A stretch of 64,000 bases of DNA, from assembly GCF_001636295.1 (NCBI RefSeq), contig NZ_CP014209.1, forward strand, positions 62,001 to 126,000, written 5' to 3'. Positions 54,603 through 61,993 of the stretch are shown here, in pieces. The translations under genes were made by a program, and so were the position numbers. Under the pieces are notes generated by a model. That model ran no database searches. It saw only the letters and a list, made by a program, of their open reading frames with translations, and was not told where the DNA came from. The DNA comes from Isoptericola dokdonensis DS-3. GTDB lineage: Bacteria > Actinomycetota > Actinomycetes > Actinomycetales > Cellulomonadaceae. The first letter of the stretch is position 1; every line of letters begins with the position of its first letter.

Positions 54603-55130
54603 CTAGTCCTTGGGGAAGGTGAACTGAACCGCACTCGCTTTCTCGGCACTCGGAGTCGTAACGACTGCAGACGTAACCACGGCCCGCGCTTGCGCTCGCG
54701 TACGCCGTCGGGCGACGAGCGCCACGAGAACTGGGGCAGGAGTGGACATGCAGACCAGGAGGGCGATTGGGCCCTGGGCGAGGAGTGCGAGTTCGCGCAG
54801 CGTGGAGGCATCGACGTTGCTTGGACCGATCGGTGCTGGGTGGCTGTGCCATTCGCCGACGTAGCCTGTCGGATCGTCGGGATCACGGTCCGCGATGAAC
54901 TGCCGCAGCAGCTCGTTGGCACCGACGTCGTCCCTCACGTAGACGTGCCGGCGGTGTGTTGCATCCGGGACCACGATCGCGTGGGTGACGACGATCGCGT
55001 CACCATCCCGGTATCCGGTCAGGACGCCGCCCGCCTCCAGTGGGTGCTGGCGTGCCGTCTCGAGCTCGATGGCTCGCTTCGCGGCCTGCGACACCCAGAC
55101 TTCTGTTTGCCTGACCACGTCAAGGAGCAT
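54603..55130 (-). CDS. cap3: JAMM/MPN isopeptidase, Cap3-like
   Basis: 175 residues. Zinc protease of the kind that removes Cap2-made conjugates in type II CBASS. The complete JAMM motif is present: E32 (HPLEAGGVLTGY), H95 and H97 in GEWHSHPAPIGPSNVDAST, S104 and D107. The ATG at 55130 overlaps the end of cap2 by 11 nt; the frame is open further upstream but entirely inside cap2. The C-terminal tail after about 140 is Ala/Arg/Thr-rich. Follows the E2-E1 gene as usual for this CBASS type. Confidence 0.92.
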   Translation of the reverse strand: MLLDVVRQTEVWVSQAAKRAIELETARQHPLEAGGVLTGYRDGDAIVVTHAIVVPDATHRRHVYVRDDVGANELLRQFIADRDPDDPTGYVGEWHSHPAPIGPSNVDASTLRELALLAQGPIALLVCMSTPAPVLVALVARRRTRAQARAVVTSAVVTTPSAEKASAVQFTFPKD

Positions 55131-56577
55131 CCGGTGCCGGGGCGAGGTTGCGTACTTCGCCAGATCGGTTGATGGGTTTCCCGAGCAGAAGGCCGACTGC
55201 GTGTCGGACAGTCGCCGCGGCGGCTTCGACGACGGCGTGTGGCGGTGTCGGAGAGATCGGGCTCCCACAGCCAGCCTCGAAGTACTCATCGGAATGGTCG
55301 GGCCTCGATGTCGACGAGTCCGGTAGCGGCGAGGCGCTTTCGAGGGGCGGGAGCACATCGAGACGGTAGGAAGTCCCGTCGTTCTGCAGCGCTGCGGACA
55401 ACGAGTGCTTGCCCGTGGCTCGCGACACCGCGTGGACCGCAGCCGTCACGGCGAAGTCTGCCGTGGCGTTGATAACGAGGTCGTGGTCTCGAACAAGAAG
55501 GAGGACGGAGTCGGGGTTCGCGCTCTCCACGCGTGGGTCGAGCTTCAGGTCAACCGCATGCTGGTACTTCAGGTGGGTAGCGACGGCGTCGACCTTGGAC
55601 ATGCCGATTGCTGCTGGTCCGACAAGGTGACGTACGAGGTTGCCAGGCTTGATCACGTCGTCGTCGATGAGGGTCAGCTCGGTCACGCCAGCGCGCACAA
55701 GGAGATCGGCGACGAACGAGCCGAGGGCACCCAGACCGATGACAGCGACCTTATACCGAGTGAGTTCAGAGGACGCGAGGCCGGACCTCGCGACCCGCGC
55801 AGCCTTCGTGTCGGGCGCGCTCGAGAGACGCGTGACGTGGATGCCGCTGCCTTCCTCATGGCTTACGCGCAGCAGAATCGCGCCCGGATGCCCGCCCCGG
55901 TCGTACCGCAGCGCAAGCACCTGCAGTACCCGGTCTCGGATCTTGCGCTCCAGCGTCTCGCTGTTCTCGAGGCGCCGGGCGAGGTCATCCCAGGACCGCG
56001 GTGGGATGGCGAGGCTCCCGAGGTCTGCCACGTACGCAAACGCGTCTTTCAGGTGCTTCGTGCGCTTCCTCGGCGGGACTCCGCTACTTGCGAGGCGCAT
56101 GGTGTGGTGCTGCCCGGGGCGAAACCGCACCCAGGTCCCGACCCGATGTTCGAGCTCGTCGTACAGGTACAGGCGAGGGTCGGGACCCGGGGTGAAGTAG
56201 CGGTCGAGGTCGAGATCCGGGCGGTCTTCTGCCCACGATGCATCCGCGCGCTCGAACCATTCTGCGACGTGCTCGATGAAGGCTTCAGCCTCGGACCACC
56301 AGAGGTTCTCGTGGTCGCCTTCGGCGACGAGGCACAGTGACCCATCGAGCTCGCGGTGCCATGACCAAGGCGTGCCGTCCGGGTCTGTCGGTGTGACCTT
56401 GGGCTGCCTAAAGGGAAACGCTGGCGTCAATTCGATGCGGACTTTGGTCGACCCTGAGGGATGCTTGATCGATCCCACCCAGCCGCGAGCTTGTTCTACG
56501 AACCCGAGCCTGAGAAGCCCTTCGGCGAAGTGCAGGCGGGAGTGCTCGATGTCGTCGCGGAAAGTGCCAAGGTTCAC
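55120..56577 (-). CDS. cap2: E2-E1 fusion ubiquitin-transfer-like enzyme, Cap2-like
   Basis: 485 residues. N-terminal E2-like domain: FRQPKVTPTDPDG, then WHRELDGSLCLVAEG with H74 and putative catalytic C82. Linker 130-270. E1/ThiF-type adenylation domain: VAVIGLGALGSFVADLL (nucleotide loop 281-287), LIDDDVIKPGNLVRH (D305-D307, R316), GMSKVDAV (K328); putative E1 catalytic C437 in EAGCGSPISP. In CBASS type II, Cap2 attaches the C-terminus of the CD-NTase to target molecules and so primes it. GTG start overlaps the stop of the CD-NTase gene (GTGA). Shorter than many Cap2 proteins (about 600 residues) but with all catalytic parts. Confidence 0.92.
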   Translation of the reverse strand: MNLGTFRDDIEHSRLHFAEGLLRLGFVEQARGWVGSIKHPSGSTKVRIELTPAFPFRQPKVTPTDPDGTPWSWHRELDGSLCLVAEGDHENLWWSEAEAFIEHVAEWFERADASWAEDRPDLDLDRYFTPGPDPRLYLYDELEHRVGTWVRFRPGQHHTMRLASSGVPPRKRTKHLKDAFAYVADLGSLAIPPRSWDDLARRLENSETLERKIRDRVLQVLALRYDRGGHPGAILLRVSHEEGSGIHVTRLSSAPDTKAARVARSGLASSELTRYKVAVIGLGALGSFVADLLVRAGVTELTLIDDDVIKPGNLVRHLVGPAAIGMSKVDAVATHLKYQHAVDLKLDPRVESANPDSVLLLVRDHDLVINATADFAVTAAVHAVSRATGKHSLSAALQNDGTSYRLDVLPPLESASPLPDSSTSRPDHSDEYFEAGCGSPISPTPPHAVVEAAAATVRHAVGLLLGKPINRSGEVRNLAPAPDAP

Positions 56578-57581
56578 CCGAACGTCCTCTTGCCGGCCGG
56601 CACGAGCCGGTCGCCAGCCGAGATGAGCGACGCCCGCTTGGTGCCGTCCTCGTTGTACCCCGGCGGCATCGGGAACACGATCTCGTCGTCGCCGTTCTTC
56701 GCGAGCAGCTCGCGGTACGCGAGCGCGGCCTTCCCTTCGTCGGCTTCCGCCAATGCGTCCTCGGCGGCCGCTGCCGCGTCGTCGAACTTGTCACGGGCGG
56801 TGGTGAGCTCGTCGTCCGTGGCGCGGATCGTGATCTTGGAACTGGGCAGCGTGGGGTCATCGACCCCGATCCCGTAGTCGACGAAGGACTTGATGAGCGT
56901 GCTCACAGCCCTGAGCGTGGACACGAAGTACTCGGCCTGGTCGCTACCGGCCACCTCTCCGTTCTTGAACGCCTGGTAGGTGGCAGCCTCGATGAAGAAG
57001 CCCCCGGGCTTGTGCTTGCCGAGCAGGGCCCGCCGAGTCTGGCGCAGCAGCTTGACGGTCGGGACGTAGAACCCGTCGTGCGCCTTGTTCATCTCGCTGG
57101 ACAGCGAGGTGAGCGCCTCCGGGTTGGTGCGCACCCACTCATCGTCGTCCCCCTTCTGCGGGATCTCCCAGGTCTCGCCGTCACCGTATGGGCGAGCCGG
57201 AACCGCATCGACGTACAGGTCGTACTCGGGGAAGCTGACCTGCAGACTTCGGTCTTGACGCTTGGTGCGGCGGTGACCGTCGTCGTCCGTGCCGAACTCG
57301 GCGTGCAGGACCTTGAAGAACCTGTCGAGGATCTCGGACGACGTGACGTCCTCCGAGATGTCGGGGAGTCGAACGAACACATCGACGTCCTTCACGCGGC
57401 GGATCGCGACATTCCGCTTGTAGGAGCCGATGAGCACCGAGTCGACGCGGTAGCCGGCGAGCGTCGGATCTGCTTCGAGAGCGGCCCGGACGGTCTTGTG
57501 GGCCTCGGGGGCGTTGACCTTGTCGTCACTGGGCTCGATGTTGCCCAGGGCGTCCTTGAACTGCGAGTTGAGGTGAGCCAC
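56574..57581 (-). CDS. CD-NTase (cGAS/DncV-like nucleotidyltransferase)
   Basis: 335 residues; makes a cyclic oligonucleotide signal upon phage infection. Pol-beta-like active site: GSYKRNVAIRRVKDVDVFV with G52-S53, D65 and D67, third acidic residue D125 in YDLYVDAVPA. The C-terminal helical part (about 190-300) fits the family. The last residues are GKRTFG: a terminal glycine is what Cap2-type conjugation needs. Start: GTG at 57581 with GGAGAGG 5 nt before it; a GTG 60 nt upstream is in frame but sits inside a hairpin and has no ribosome site. The product nucleotide and clade cannot be told by eye. Confidence 0.92.
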   Translation of the reverse strand: MAHLNSQFKDALGNIEPSDDKVNAPEAHKTVRAALEADPTLAGYRVDSVLIGSYKRNVAIRRVKDVDVFVRLPDISEDVTSSEILDRFFKVLHAEFGTDDDGHRRTKRQDRSLQVSFPEYDLYVDAVPARPYGDGETWEIPQKGDDDEWVRTNPEALTSLSSEMNKAHDGFYVPTVKLLRQTRRALLGKHKPGGFFIEAATYQAFKNGEVAGSDQAEYFVSTLRAVSTLIKSFVDYGIGVDDPTLPSSKITIRATDDELTTARDKFDDAAAAAEDALAEADEGKAALAYRELLAKNGDDEIVFPMPPGYNEDGTKRASLISAGDRLVPAGKRTFG

Positions 57582-57619
57582 GTGGGCCTCTCCGATCGTG
57601 GTAATGGGGCTGGTTCTGG

Positions 57620-57665
57620 TGCCGAGTCTCGCGCGCGCCACCGACAGCGGGCGCGAGACTCGGCA
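57620..57665 (-). repeat. Hairpin between small-protein gene and CD-NTase gene
   Basis: 15-bp perfect stem TGCCGAGTCTCGCGC / GCGCGAGACTCGGCA (57620-57634, 57651-57665), 16-nt loop, within the predicted CBASS transcript. May act as partial terminator or processing site that sets the ratio of the small protein to the CD-NTase. Confidence 0.65.
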
Positions 57666-57675
57666 GAGTTGGCCG

Positions 57676-57798
57676 TTACTTCTTCTTGCCGGACTTGCCG
57701 GTGGACTCGTTCACCGTCGTGGACGGGTGCCGCTTCACCGTCGACTGCTTGACGAACCGGCCCGTCGACGCGCTACGACCACGCTTGGCTCCTGCCAT
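57676..57798 (-). CDS. Small basic protein (40 aa), first gene of the CBASS operon
   Basis: MAGAKRGRSASTGRFVKQST then VKRHPSTTVNESTGKSGKKK: very basic, low complexity, no membrane segment. The SAxTGRFV...RHPxTTVxE pattern occurs, as I recall, in short actinobacterial and phage proteins of unknown function, sometimes mislabelled as transporter-associated. ATG at 57798; the next gene starts 95 nt after its stop, with a hairpin between. Nucleic acid binding is a guess from charge only. Confidence 0.65.
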   Translation of the reverse strand: MAGAKRGRSASTGRFVKQSTVKRHPSTTVNESTGKSGKKK

Positions 57799-57829
57799 CT
57801 GACTCACCCCCTCTCGCGCCGAAACTGAC

Positions 57830-57893
57830 CCAGTGTTTCAATACTAACACCGTGTGCCGACGTCGCCGCAACGTTGCACTTGTGAGACACTGG
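57830..57893. promoter_or_regulatory. Two inverted operator-like sites on the divergent CBASS promoters
   Basis: CCAGTGTTTCA (57830-57840) and TGAGACACTGG (57883-57893) are inverted copies matching at 10 of 11 bases. The first lies just downstream of a candidate minus-strand -10 TAGTAT (57841-57846); the second covers the box GACACT 6 nt before the capH ATG. Also GTGTT-N8-AACAC next to the first. Most simply operators of the XRE repressor. Confidence 0.6.
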
Positions 57894-57897
57894 ATGA

Positions 57898-58260
57898 ATG
57901 GCCAAGACAACGATCGACACGGCCGCGCTTTACGCCGCGCTTGATGCGGCTCGGACGCAGCGCGAGCTCTCATGGCGTGCCCTCGCCAAGGAGATCGGCG
58001 TCAGCCCATCCTTGCTCTCGCGAATCGGGAACGGGCTCAAGCCTGACACCGACGGTTTCGCGACGATCGTGGGATGGTTGCGTGTGCCCGCCGAACAGTT
58101 CTTCGAGGGTGTCGAGGGTGGTGCGACACAAGAGGCGCCAGACCTGATGGTTCAGCTCGCGCCTCTGCTTAGGGCCGACAAGAACCTGAACGAGACCGAT
58201 GTCGAGTACCTGGAGCAGGTGATCGGCGCGACGATCAAGCGCGCCCGAGCCAAGGAATGA
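57898..58260 (+). CDS. capH: XRE-family repressor, CapH-like
   Basis: 120 residues: helix-turn-helix at about 20-60 (SWRALAKEIGVSPSLLSRIGNGLKP), then a short C-terminal region (65-120) that could dimerise or be cleaved. In CBASS loci with this pair, CapH represses the operon and the metallopeptidase CapP cleaves CapH upon DNA damage. Divergent from the CBASS core, with operator-like sites over both promoters. Its stop overlaps the capP start by 4 nt. Symbol assigned by context; sequence alone shows only XRE. Confidence 0.85.
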   Translation: MAKTTIDTAALYAALDAARTQRELSWRALAKEIGVSPSLLSRIGNGLKPDTDGFATIVGWLRVPAEQFFEGVEGGATQEAPDLMVQLAPLLRADKNLNETDVEYLEQVIGATIKRARAKE

Positions 58261-58826
58261 ACATACGACGCGGCTTCAAGACCGAGGCCAAGTCCCTTGC
58301 GTTGGAACTGCGCACCGAGCTCGGGCTCGGGCCGTATGTCCCGTTCGACCCCTACGCGCTCGCCGCCGAGTACGGAATCAGCGTGGTGGCTCTCAGCGAG
58401 CTCGATTGCGCTGAGCGGGCGCATTTCCTGAAGCGTGACGGCAGCGCGCTCTCGGGGGCACTGATCCCCGACGGCACCTCGGTCATCATCCTCGACAACG
58501 ACGCCCAGATGGTCGTCCGGCGCCGCACCACCATGAGCCACGAGCTCGCACATGTTGTTCTCGAGCATGCGTTCGGCCTCTCTCTTGCGGACGAGCGCAA
58601 GTGCGGGCTCGGCGGCGCCCAGGAGGAAGAAGCCGACTGGCTGGCCGGCGAGTTGCTTGTCCCATACGGGGCGGCACTCAGGCTTGCCCGCGCGGGAGCG
58701 ACCGACGAGATCGTTGCCCAACGGATGGATGTCAGCCTTGCGGTCGCCCGCTGGCGGATGAACGGAAGCGGAGCCCGCAAGGTTGCCGCGAGGGCGCGCA
58801 GTCGTTGGGCGAGCACCCGTCGCTAG
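58257..58826 (+). CDS. capP: ImmA/IrrE-type zinc metallopeptidase, CapP-like
   Basis: 189 residues. Zinc site MSHELAHVVLEH (H95, E96, H99) and third ligand in QEEEADWLAGELLVP (E123, with A126 and A130 of the ExxAxxFA pattern). Two cysteines, C51 and C116; known CapP proteins are held inactive by a cysteine on the zinc, and one of these could play that part (inference). ATG overlaps the capH stop (ATGA). The C-terminus is Arg/Ala-rich. Expected substrate: the XRE repressor encoded before it. Confidence 0.87.
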   Translation: MNIRRGFKTEAKSLALELRTELGLGPYVPFDPYALAAEYGISVVALSELDCAERAHFLKRDGSALSGALIPDGTSVIILDNDAQMVVRRRTTMSHELAHVVLEHAFGLSLADERKCGLGGAQEEEADWLAGELLVPYGAALRLARAGATDEIVAQRMDVSLAVARWRMNGSGARKVAARARSRWASTRR

Positions 58827-58874
58827 GCATCCATTCGCCCCCTCGTCCCACGATTCCGAAAGAGGTAGTCGCCC

Positions 58875-59642
58875 GTGGCAGAGCCGTTCGACCTCGGCAA
58901 GGCCTTCGGTGCCAAGCAGGAGCACATGCTGACCGGCCTTGGGCTCATGCCGAGCTTCACGGACCACCCGACATCGAAGGGCGACGCGACCGAGGGCCAA
59001 TGGATTACCGTCCTCCAGGAGTTCCTGCCACGTCGCTACGGCGTGGGGCGTGTGTTCGCCATCGATTCCCGTGGCGGGCAGAGCCAGCAGATCGACCTCG
59101 CGATCTACGACCAGCAGTACTCACCGCTCTTCTTCGAGCAGGAGGGGCTGCGCTTCGTTCCCGTGGAGAGCATTTACGCGGTGTTCGAGGTCAAGCCCAC
59201 ACTCAACAAGGCCTACGTCGAGTACGCACGAACGAAGATCGCGAGTGTGCGATCGCTCCACCGGACCACGGTCCCGATCCGCCACGCCGGCGGCGAGTAT
59301 CCTGCCCAGGACCCCGCGTCCAAGCCGATCATCGGCGGAATCCTTGCGACAGACTCCGAGTGGACCGACCTTAGCTCGGCGGCTGCGAGAGACGCCATTC
59401 TCGCCGGTGACGCTGCGGAGTCCCTCGACTTCGCGATCGCGGTCCGCCACAGTGCGGCCGAGCGGGTCCAAGGCGAATTGCACTTTGCTCCCACGGGGCA
59501 ACACCTGATCTGGTTCGCGGTCCAGCTCTTCCAGCGACTCGCGAAGATCGGAACCGTGCTCGCTCTCGACCTTGACGCGTACGCAATCCCGATCCGGTCG
59601 GGTCAAGACATCGCGGTGTCCGACGACATCGGCCCCGCGTAG
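58875..59642 (+). CDS. DUF6602-like protein with PD-(D/E)XK nuclease pattern
   Basis: 255 residues, soluble. Residues line up with the restriction-endonuclease fold: E40 (KGDATEGQW), D74 in SQQIDLAIYD, E105 and K107 in YAVFEVKPTL. The same arrangement is found in DUF6602-domain proteins, which I recognise by this block; no biochemical role is known to me. GTG start 48 nt after capP, with GAGG upstream, so probably in the capH-capP transcript. It is a reasonable candidate for the missing CBASS effector, but has no visible cyclic-nucleotide sensor. Confidence 0.75.
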   Translation: MAEPFDLGKAFGAKQEHMLTGLGLMPSFTDHPTSKGDATEGQWITVLQEFLPRRYGVGRVFAIDSRGGQSQQIDLAIYDQQYSPLFFEQEGLRFVPVESIYAVFEVKPTLNKAYVEYARTKIASVRSLHRTTVPIRHAGGEYPAQDPASKPIIGGILATDSEWTDLSSAAARDAILAGDAAESLDFAIAVRHSAAERVQGELHFAPTGQHLIWFAVQLFQRLAKIGTVLALDLDAYAIPIRSGQDIAVSDDIGPA

Positions 59643-60061
59643 GGGCGCGACCGACAACCGCCCGAGACTGCGGGTGTGCGCGAAGGCGTGAGCGGGGGCG
59701 TGCGCCCAAGGGGCCTGCGAACACCCGTATCAGTATCTGGATGCCGATGAGGGCTCGCGTGGCGGCATGCAGGTCGCCGAACTCGGTGGTGATGTGTGTG
59801 TGGAAGTCGGTTCACGGGATTGGGTGATCCTAGGGCGTTTGTCGTTGCGGGAGGCCGAAGGTTGCGGTGACGGGCCTGTCATGTGTTGGACGGAACACAT
59901 GTTGTGAAACTGTCCGCACCCCCTGATTCGAGTTGCACGCGAGTTGCACGGCCGCACGGAACGAGTTCAGAAACCGCGGAACTCAAATCCTGAGACCTCG
60001 GACTTGACAATCAACTTCTAGTGAGTCGGTCGGATCGGACATCGTCCGATCGCCAGGTCTG

Positions 60062-60096
60062 AGGCCCGGATCCGCGGAATGCCGCGGTCCGGGTCT
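60062..60096 (+). terminator. Terminator before the second nuclease-like gene
   Basis: CCCGGA(T)CCGCGG - AATG - CCGCGGTCCGGG, 12 bp with one bulged T (arms 60065-60077, 60082-60093), extended by AGG/TCT, followed by TATCTTT. Confidence 0.7.
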
Positions 60097-60137
60097 ATCT
60101 TTGTTCTGGGAGCGGTGGCGATGTCGCCTTCACCGGT

Positions 60138-60143
60138 TACCCT
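60138..60143 (+). promoter_or_regulatory. -10 box, leaderless gene at 60150
   Basis: TACCCT, 6 nt before the ATG. Confidence 0.5.
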
Positions 60144-60149
60144 CCGATC

Positions 60150-60779
60150 ATGTCTGACCCCGTGCGCCTGACCGGCGACGAGATCTTCACCGACGTCGAC
60201 GCCACCGTCCGCGACTTCTGGGCCTACGCGCTCTCGAACCTGAAGGAGAACACCGCCCGCGGATACCTCGCCGAGTTCCTCGTAGCGCGCGCCGTGGGCG
60301 CGACAGGCCCACGCATCGAGTGGGATGCGTACGACGTTCTCGCTCCGGACGGCACCACGATCGAGGTCAAGACCAGCGGCCACACACAGGCATGGGAGCG
60401 TCGCGGCCCAGCCGTGCTGAAGTTCGGCGGCCTGCCTGGCGGCCAGGAGGCCACGAAGATCAAGCGTTCCTGGAGCGCAGCGACGGGCGAGACGATCGAA
60501 GCCTTCGTTGCCGACGCATATGTCTTCTGTGTCCAGACCACCACGACCGATCAGGAGTACGACGGCCTCGACATCGGCGCATGGGACTTCTATGTGTTGC
60601 CGGGCAGCCTGGTCGCCGAGAGCGGCCAGAAGTCGATGGTGCTCTCCACCGTGAAGAGACTCGGCGGTGAACGCTTCGGCTGGCGGGATCTCGCTCCTGC
60701 AATCGCCGCCAGTGCCGAGATGAACTCTACGTGGGGTCAGGCGGCGGGCGCTACGGCCGTCGTGGCTTCGGACCAGTAG
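60150..60779 (+). CDS. Putative PD-(D/E)XK restriction-like nuclease
   Basis: 209 residues. Pattern of the endonuclease fold: E42 in GYLAEFLVARAVG, then EWDAYDVLAPDGTTIEVKTSG with D62 (or D67), E72 and K74. The second half has AWDFYVLPG and a WRDLAPAI helix. No methylase or specificity subunit is nearby, so it is not an obvious restriction system. Own promoter and terminator before it: not part of the capH operon. Unknown target; part of the island by composition and place. Confidence 0.72.
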   Translation: MSDPVRLTGDEIFTDVDATVRDFWAYALSNLKENTARGYLAEFLVARAVGATGPRIEWDAYDVLAPDGTTIEVKTSGHTQAWERRGPAVLKFGGLPGGQEATKIKRSWSAATGETIEAFVADAYVFCVQTTTTDQEYDGLDIGAWDFYVLPGSLVAESGQKSMVLSTVKRLGGERFGWRDLAPAIAASAEMNSTWGQAAGATAVVASDQ

Positions 60780-60988
60780 GGCCCTCGTGGATCACCCGAA
60801 GCTGACACTGCGCACGGAAGTGCTCCGGGTACGCATCGCGGTAATCAGTCGCCTGGGGCCACACCGGTTGGCACGGGCAGGATCCCGGGGTTCCTGCAGG
60901 AGCTGGCCGAGCGCCACGGAGAGTGACGCCGCCGGGGCCCTGCGCAGTACGGTGGTCGGGTCCTGGTGGCGCGAGGAGCGGAGTCCTG

Positions 60989-61945
60989 GTGCGAGCGGTG
61001 CTGCAGGAGGTCTACGGCCCGCCGGGCGTGGTGCGCGTGGCCGACGTGCCGGAGCCGACGCCGGCGGACGACGAGGTGCTGCTGGACGTGCGAACGGTGT
61101 CGCTCAACGGGTCGGACCGCGAGAACCTGGCCGGTCGCCCGCTGTACTCACGGGTCGCGGGTCTGCGCCGTCCCCGGAACCCGGTGCCGGGCTCGGACGT
61201 CGCGGGCGTCGTCGTGGCTGCCGGTCCGGCCGTCACCGGTTTCGCCCCGGGCGACGAGGTGTTCGGCGAGCTGCCCGGCTATCGGGGCGGCCTGGCGGAG
61301 CGGGTGGCGACGTCGCCGCGCACCCTCGCGATCAAGCCGCCCGACCTGTCCTTCGTCGTGGCGGCGTCGATCCCGCAGGCGGGCTGCATCGCCTGGCGGG
61401 CGCTGCAGGGCGTGAGCGCGGGTGACCACGTGCTGGTCAACGGTGCGGGAGGCGCGGGCGGGGCGTTCGCCGTCGGGCTGGCGCGGCACCTCGGCGCGGA
61501 GGTGACGGCCGTCGACCTCGCGCGCAAGGTCGAGCACCTGCGCCGCCTCGGCGCGGACCACACGGTCGCCGCCGACGAGGACGACTGGGCCGCCCACCGC
61601 GACCGCTATGACCGCGTCGTCGACCTGGCGGCGCACCGCGCCCCGTGGCGGGTGCACCGGGCGCTGCGCCGCGGCGGCCGCTACCTCATGGTGGGCGGGC
61701 GCGCCGACCTGCTGCTGACGATGCCGACGCTCGGCGCGCTGATCGGGCGGGCGCGGGGCCGGCGGGTCGGCGTGCTCGTCGCGCCGCAGTCGGCCAGCGA
61801 CCTGGCGGAGGCCACGGCGCTCGTGACGAGCGGCGCCGTCGTCCCGGTGATCGACGCCGTCTTCGGGCTGGAGGAGGCGCCGGCGGCCTTCGCACGCCTC
61901 GCGGCGGGGGAGAACCGCGGCAAGGTCGTCGTCGAGGTCCGCTGA
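60989..61945 (+). CDS. Zinc-independent MDR-family NAD(P)H oxidoreductase (quinone reductase-like)
   Basis: 318 residues. GroES-like domain (VPEPTPADDEVLLDVRTVSLNGSD, then VPGSDVAGVVVAAGPAVTGFAPGDEVFG) and Rossmann domain with VLVNGAGGAGGAFAVGLARHLGAEVTAVD near 150. Catalytic zinc ligands of alcohol dehydrogenases are absent. Substrate unknown. GTG at 60989 with GAGGAG 10 nt upstream; the frame is open 22 codons further. The 209 bp between the island and this gene hold nothing I recognise. Confidence 0.88.
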   Translation: MRAVLQEVYGPPGVVRVADVPEPTPADDEVLLDVRTVSLNGSDRENLAGRPLYSRVAGLRRPRNPVPGSDVAGVVVAAGPAVTGFAPGDEVFGELPGYRGGLAERVATSPRTLAIKPPDLSFVVAASIPQAGCIAWRALQGVSAGDHVLVNGAGGAGGAFAVGLARHLGAEVTAVDLARKVEHLRRLGADHTVAADEDDWAAHRDRYDRVVDLAAHRAPWRVHRALRRGGRYLMVGGRADLLLTMPTLGALIGRARGRRVGVLVAPQSASDLAEATALVTSGAVVPVIDAVFGLEEAPAAFARLAAGENRGKVVVEVR

Positions 61946-61993
61946 ACCCTGCCCTCGAGAGCCACGGCCGCCCGCCCCGCCGGCCCACGACGG

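Larger units (their letters stand above)
59643..60149. other. Gene-free segment inside the island
   Basis: 507 bp without a supportable gene. It contains a dyad CATGTGTT-N6-AACACATG (59880-59901), a direct repeat of CGAGTTGCACG (59929-59939 and 59940-59950), a hairpin GATCGGAC-ATC-GTCCGATC (60033-60051) and a terminator (60062-60096). Base composition is less GC-rich than the flanks. The direct repeats and dyad could be remnants of an integration site; no integrase or tRNA is next to them. Confidence 0.5.

Noticed and set aside
54603..57581. Bil-type (ISG15-like) conjugation system
   Set aside because: No ubiquitin-like protein is encoded, and a CD-NTase with an intact active site is.
57582..57641. 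Longer N-terminus for the CD-NTase from a GTG at 57641
   Set aside because: Those codons lie partly in a strong hairpin and lack a ribosome site; the GTG at 57581 has GGAGAGG upstream.
57898..58826. Toxin-antitoxin pair (XRE + metallopeptidase)
   Set aside because: The HExxH peptidase and XRE repressor next to a CBASS core fit a CapH/CapP-type switch better than a toxin pair.
60787..61425. Separate gene overlapping the MDR oxidoreductase
   Set aside because: Shifted frame of the oxidoreductase; no recognisable domain.
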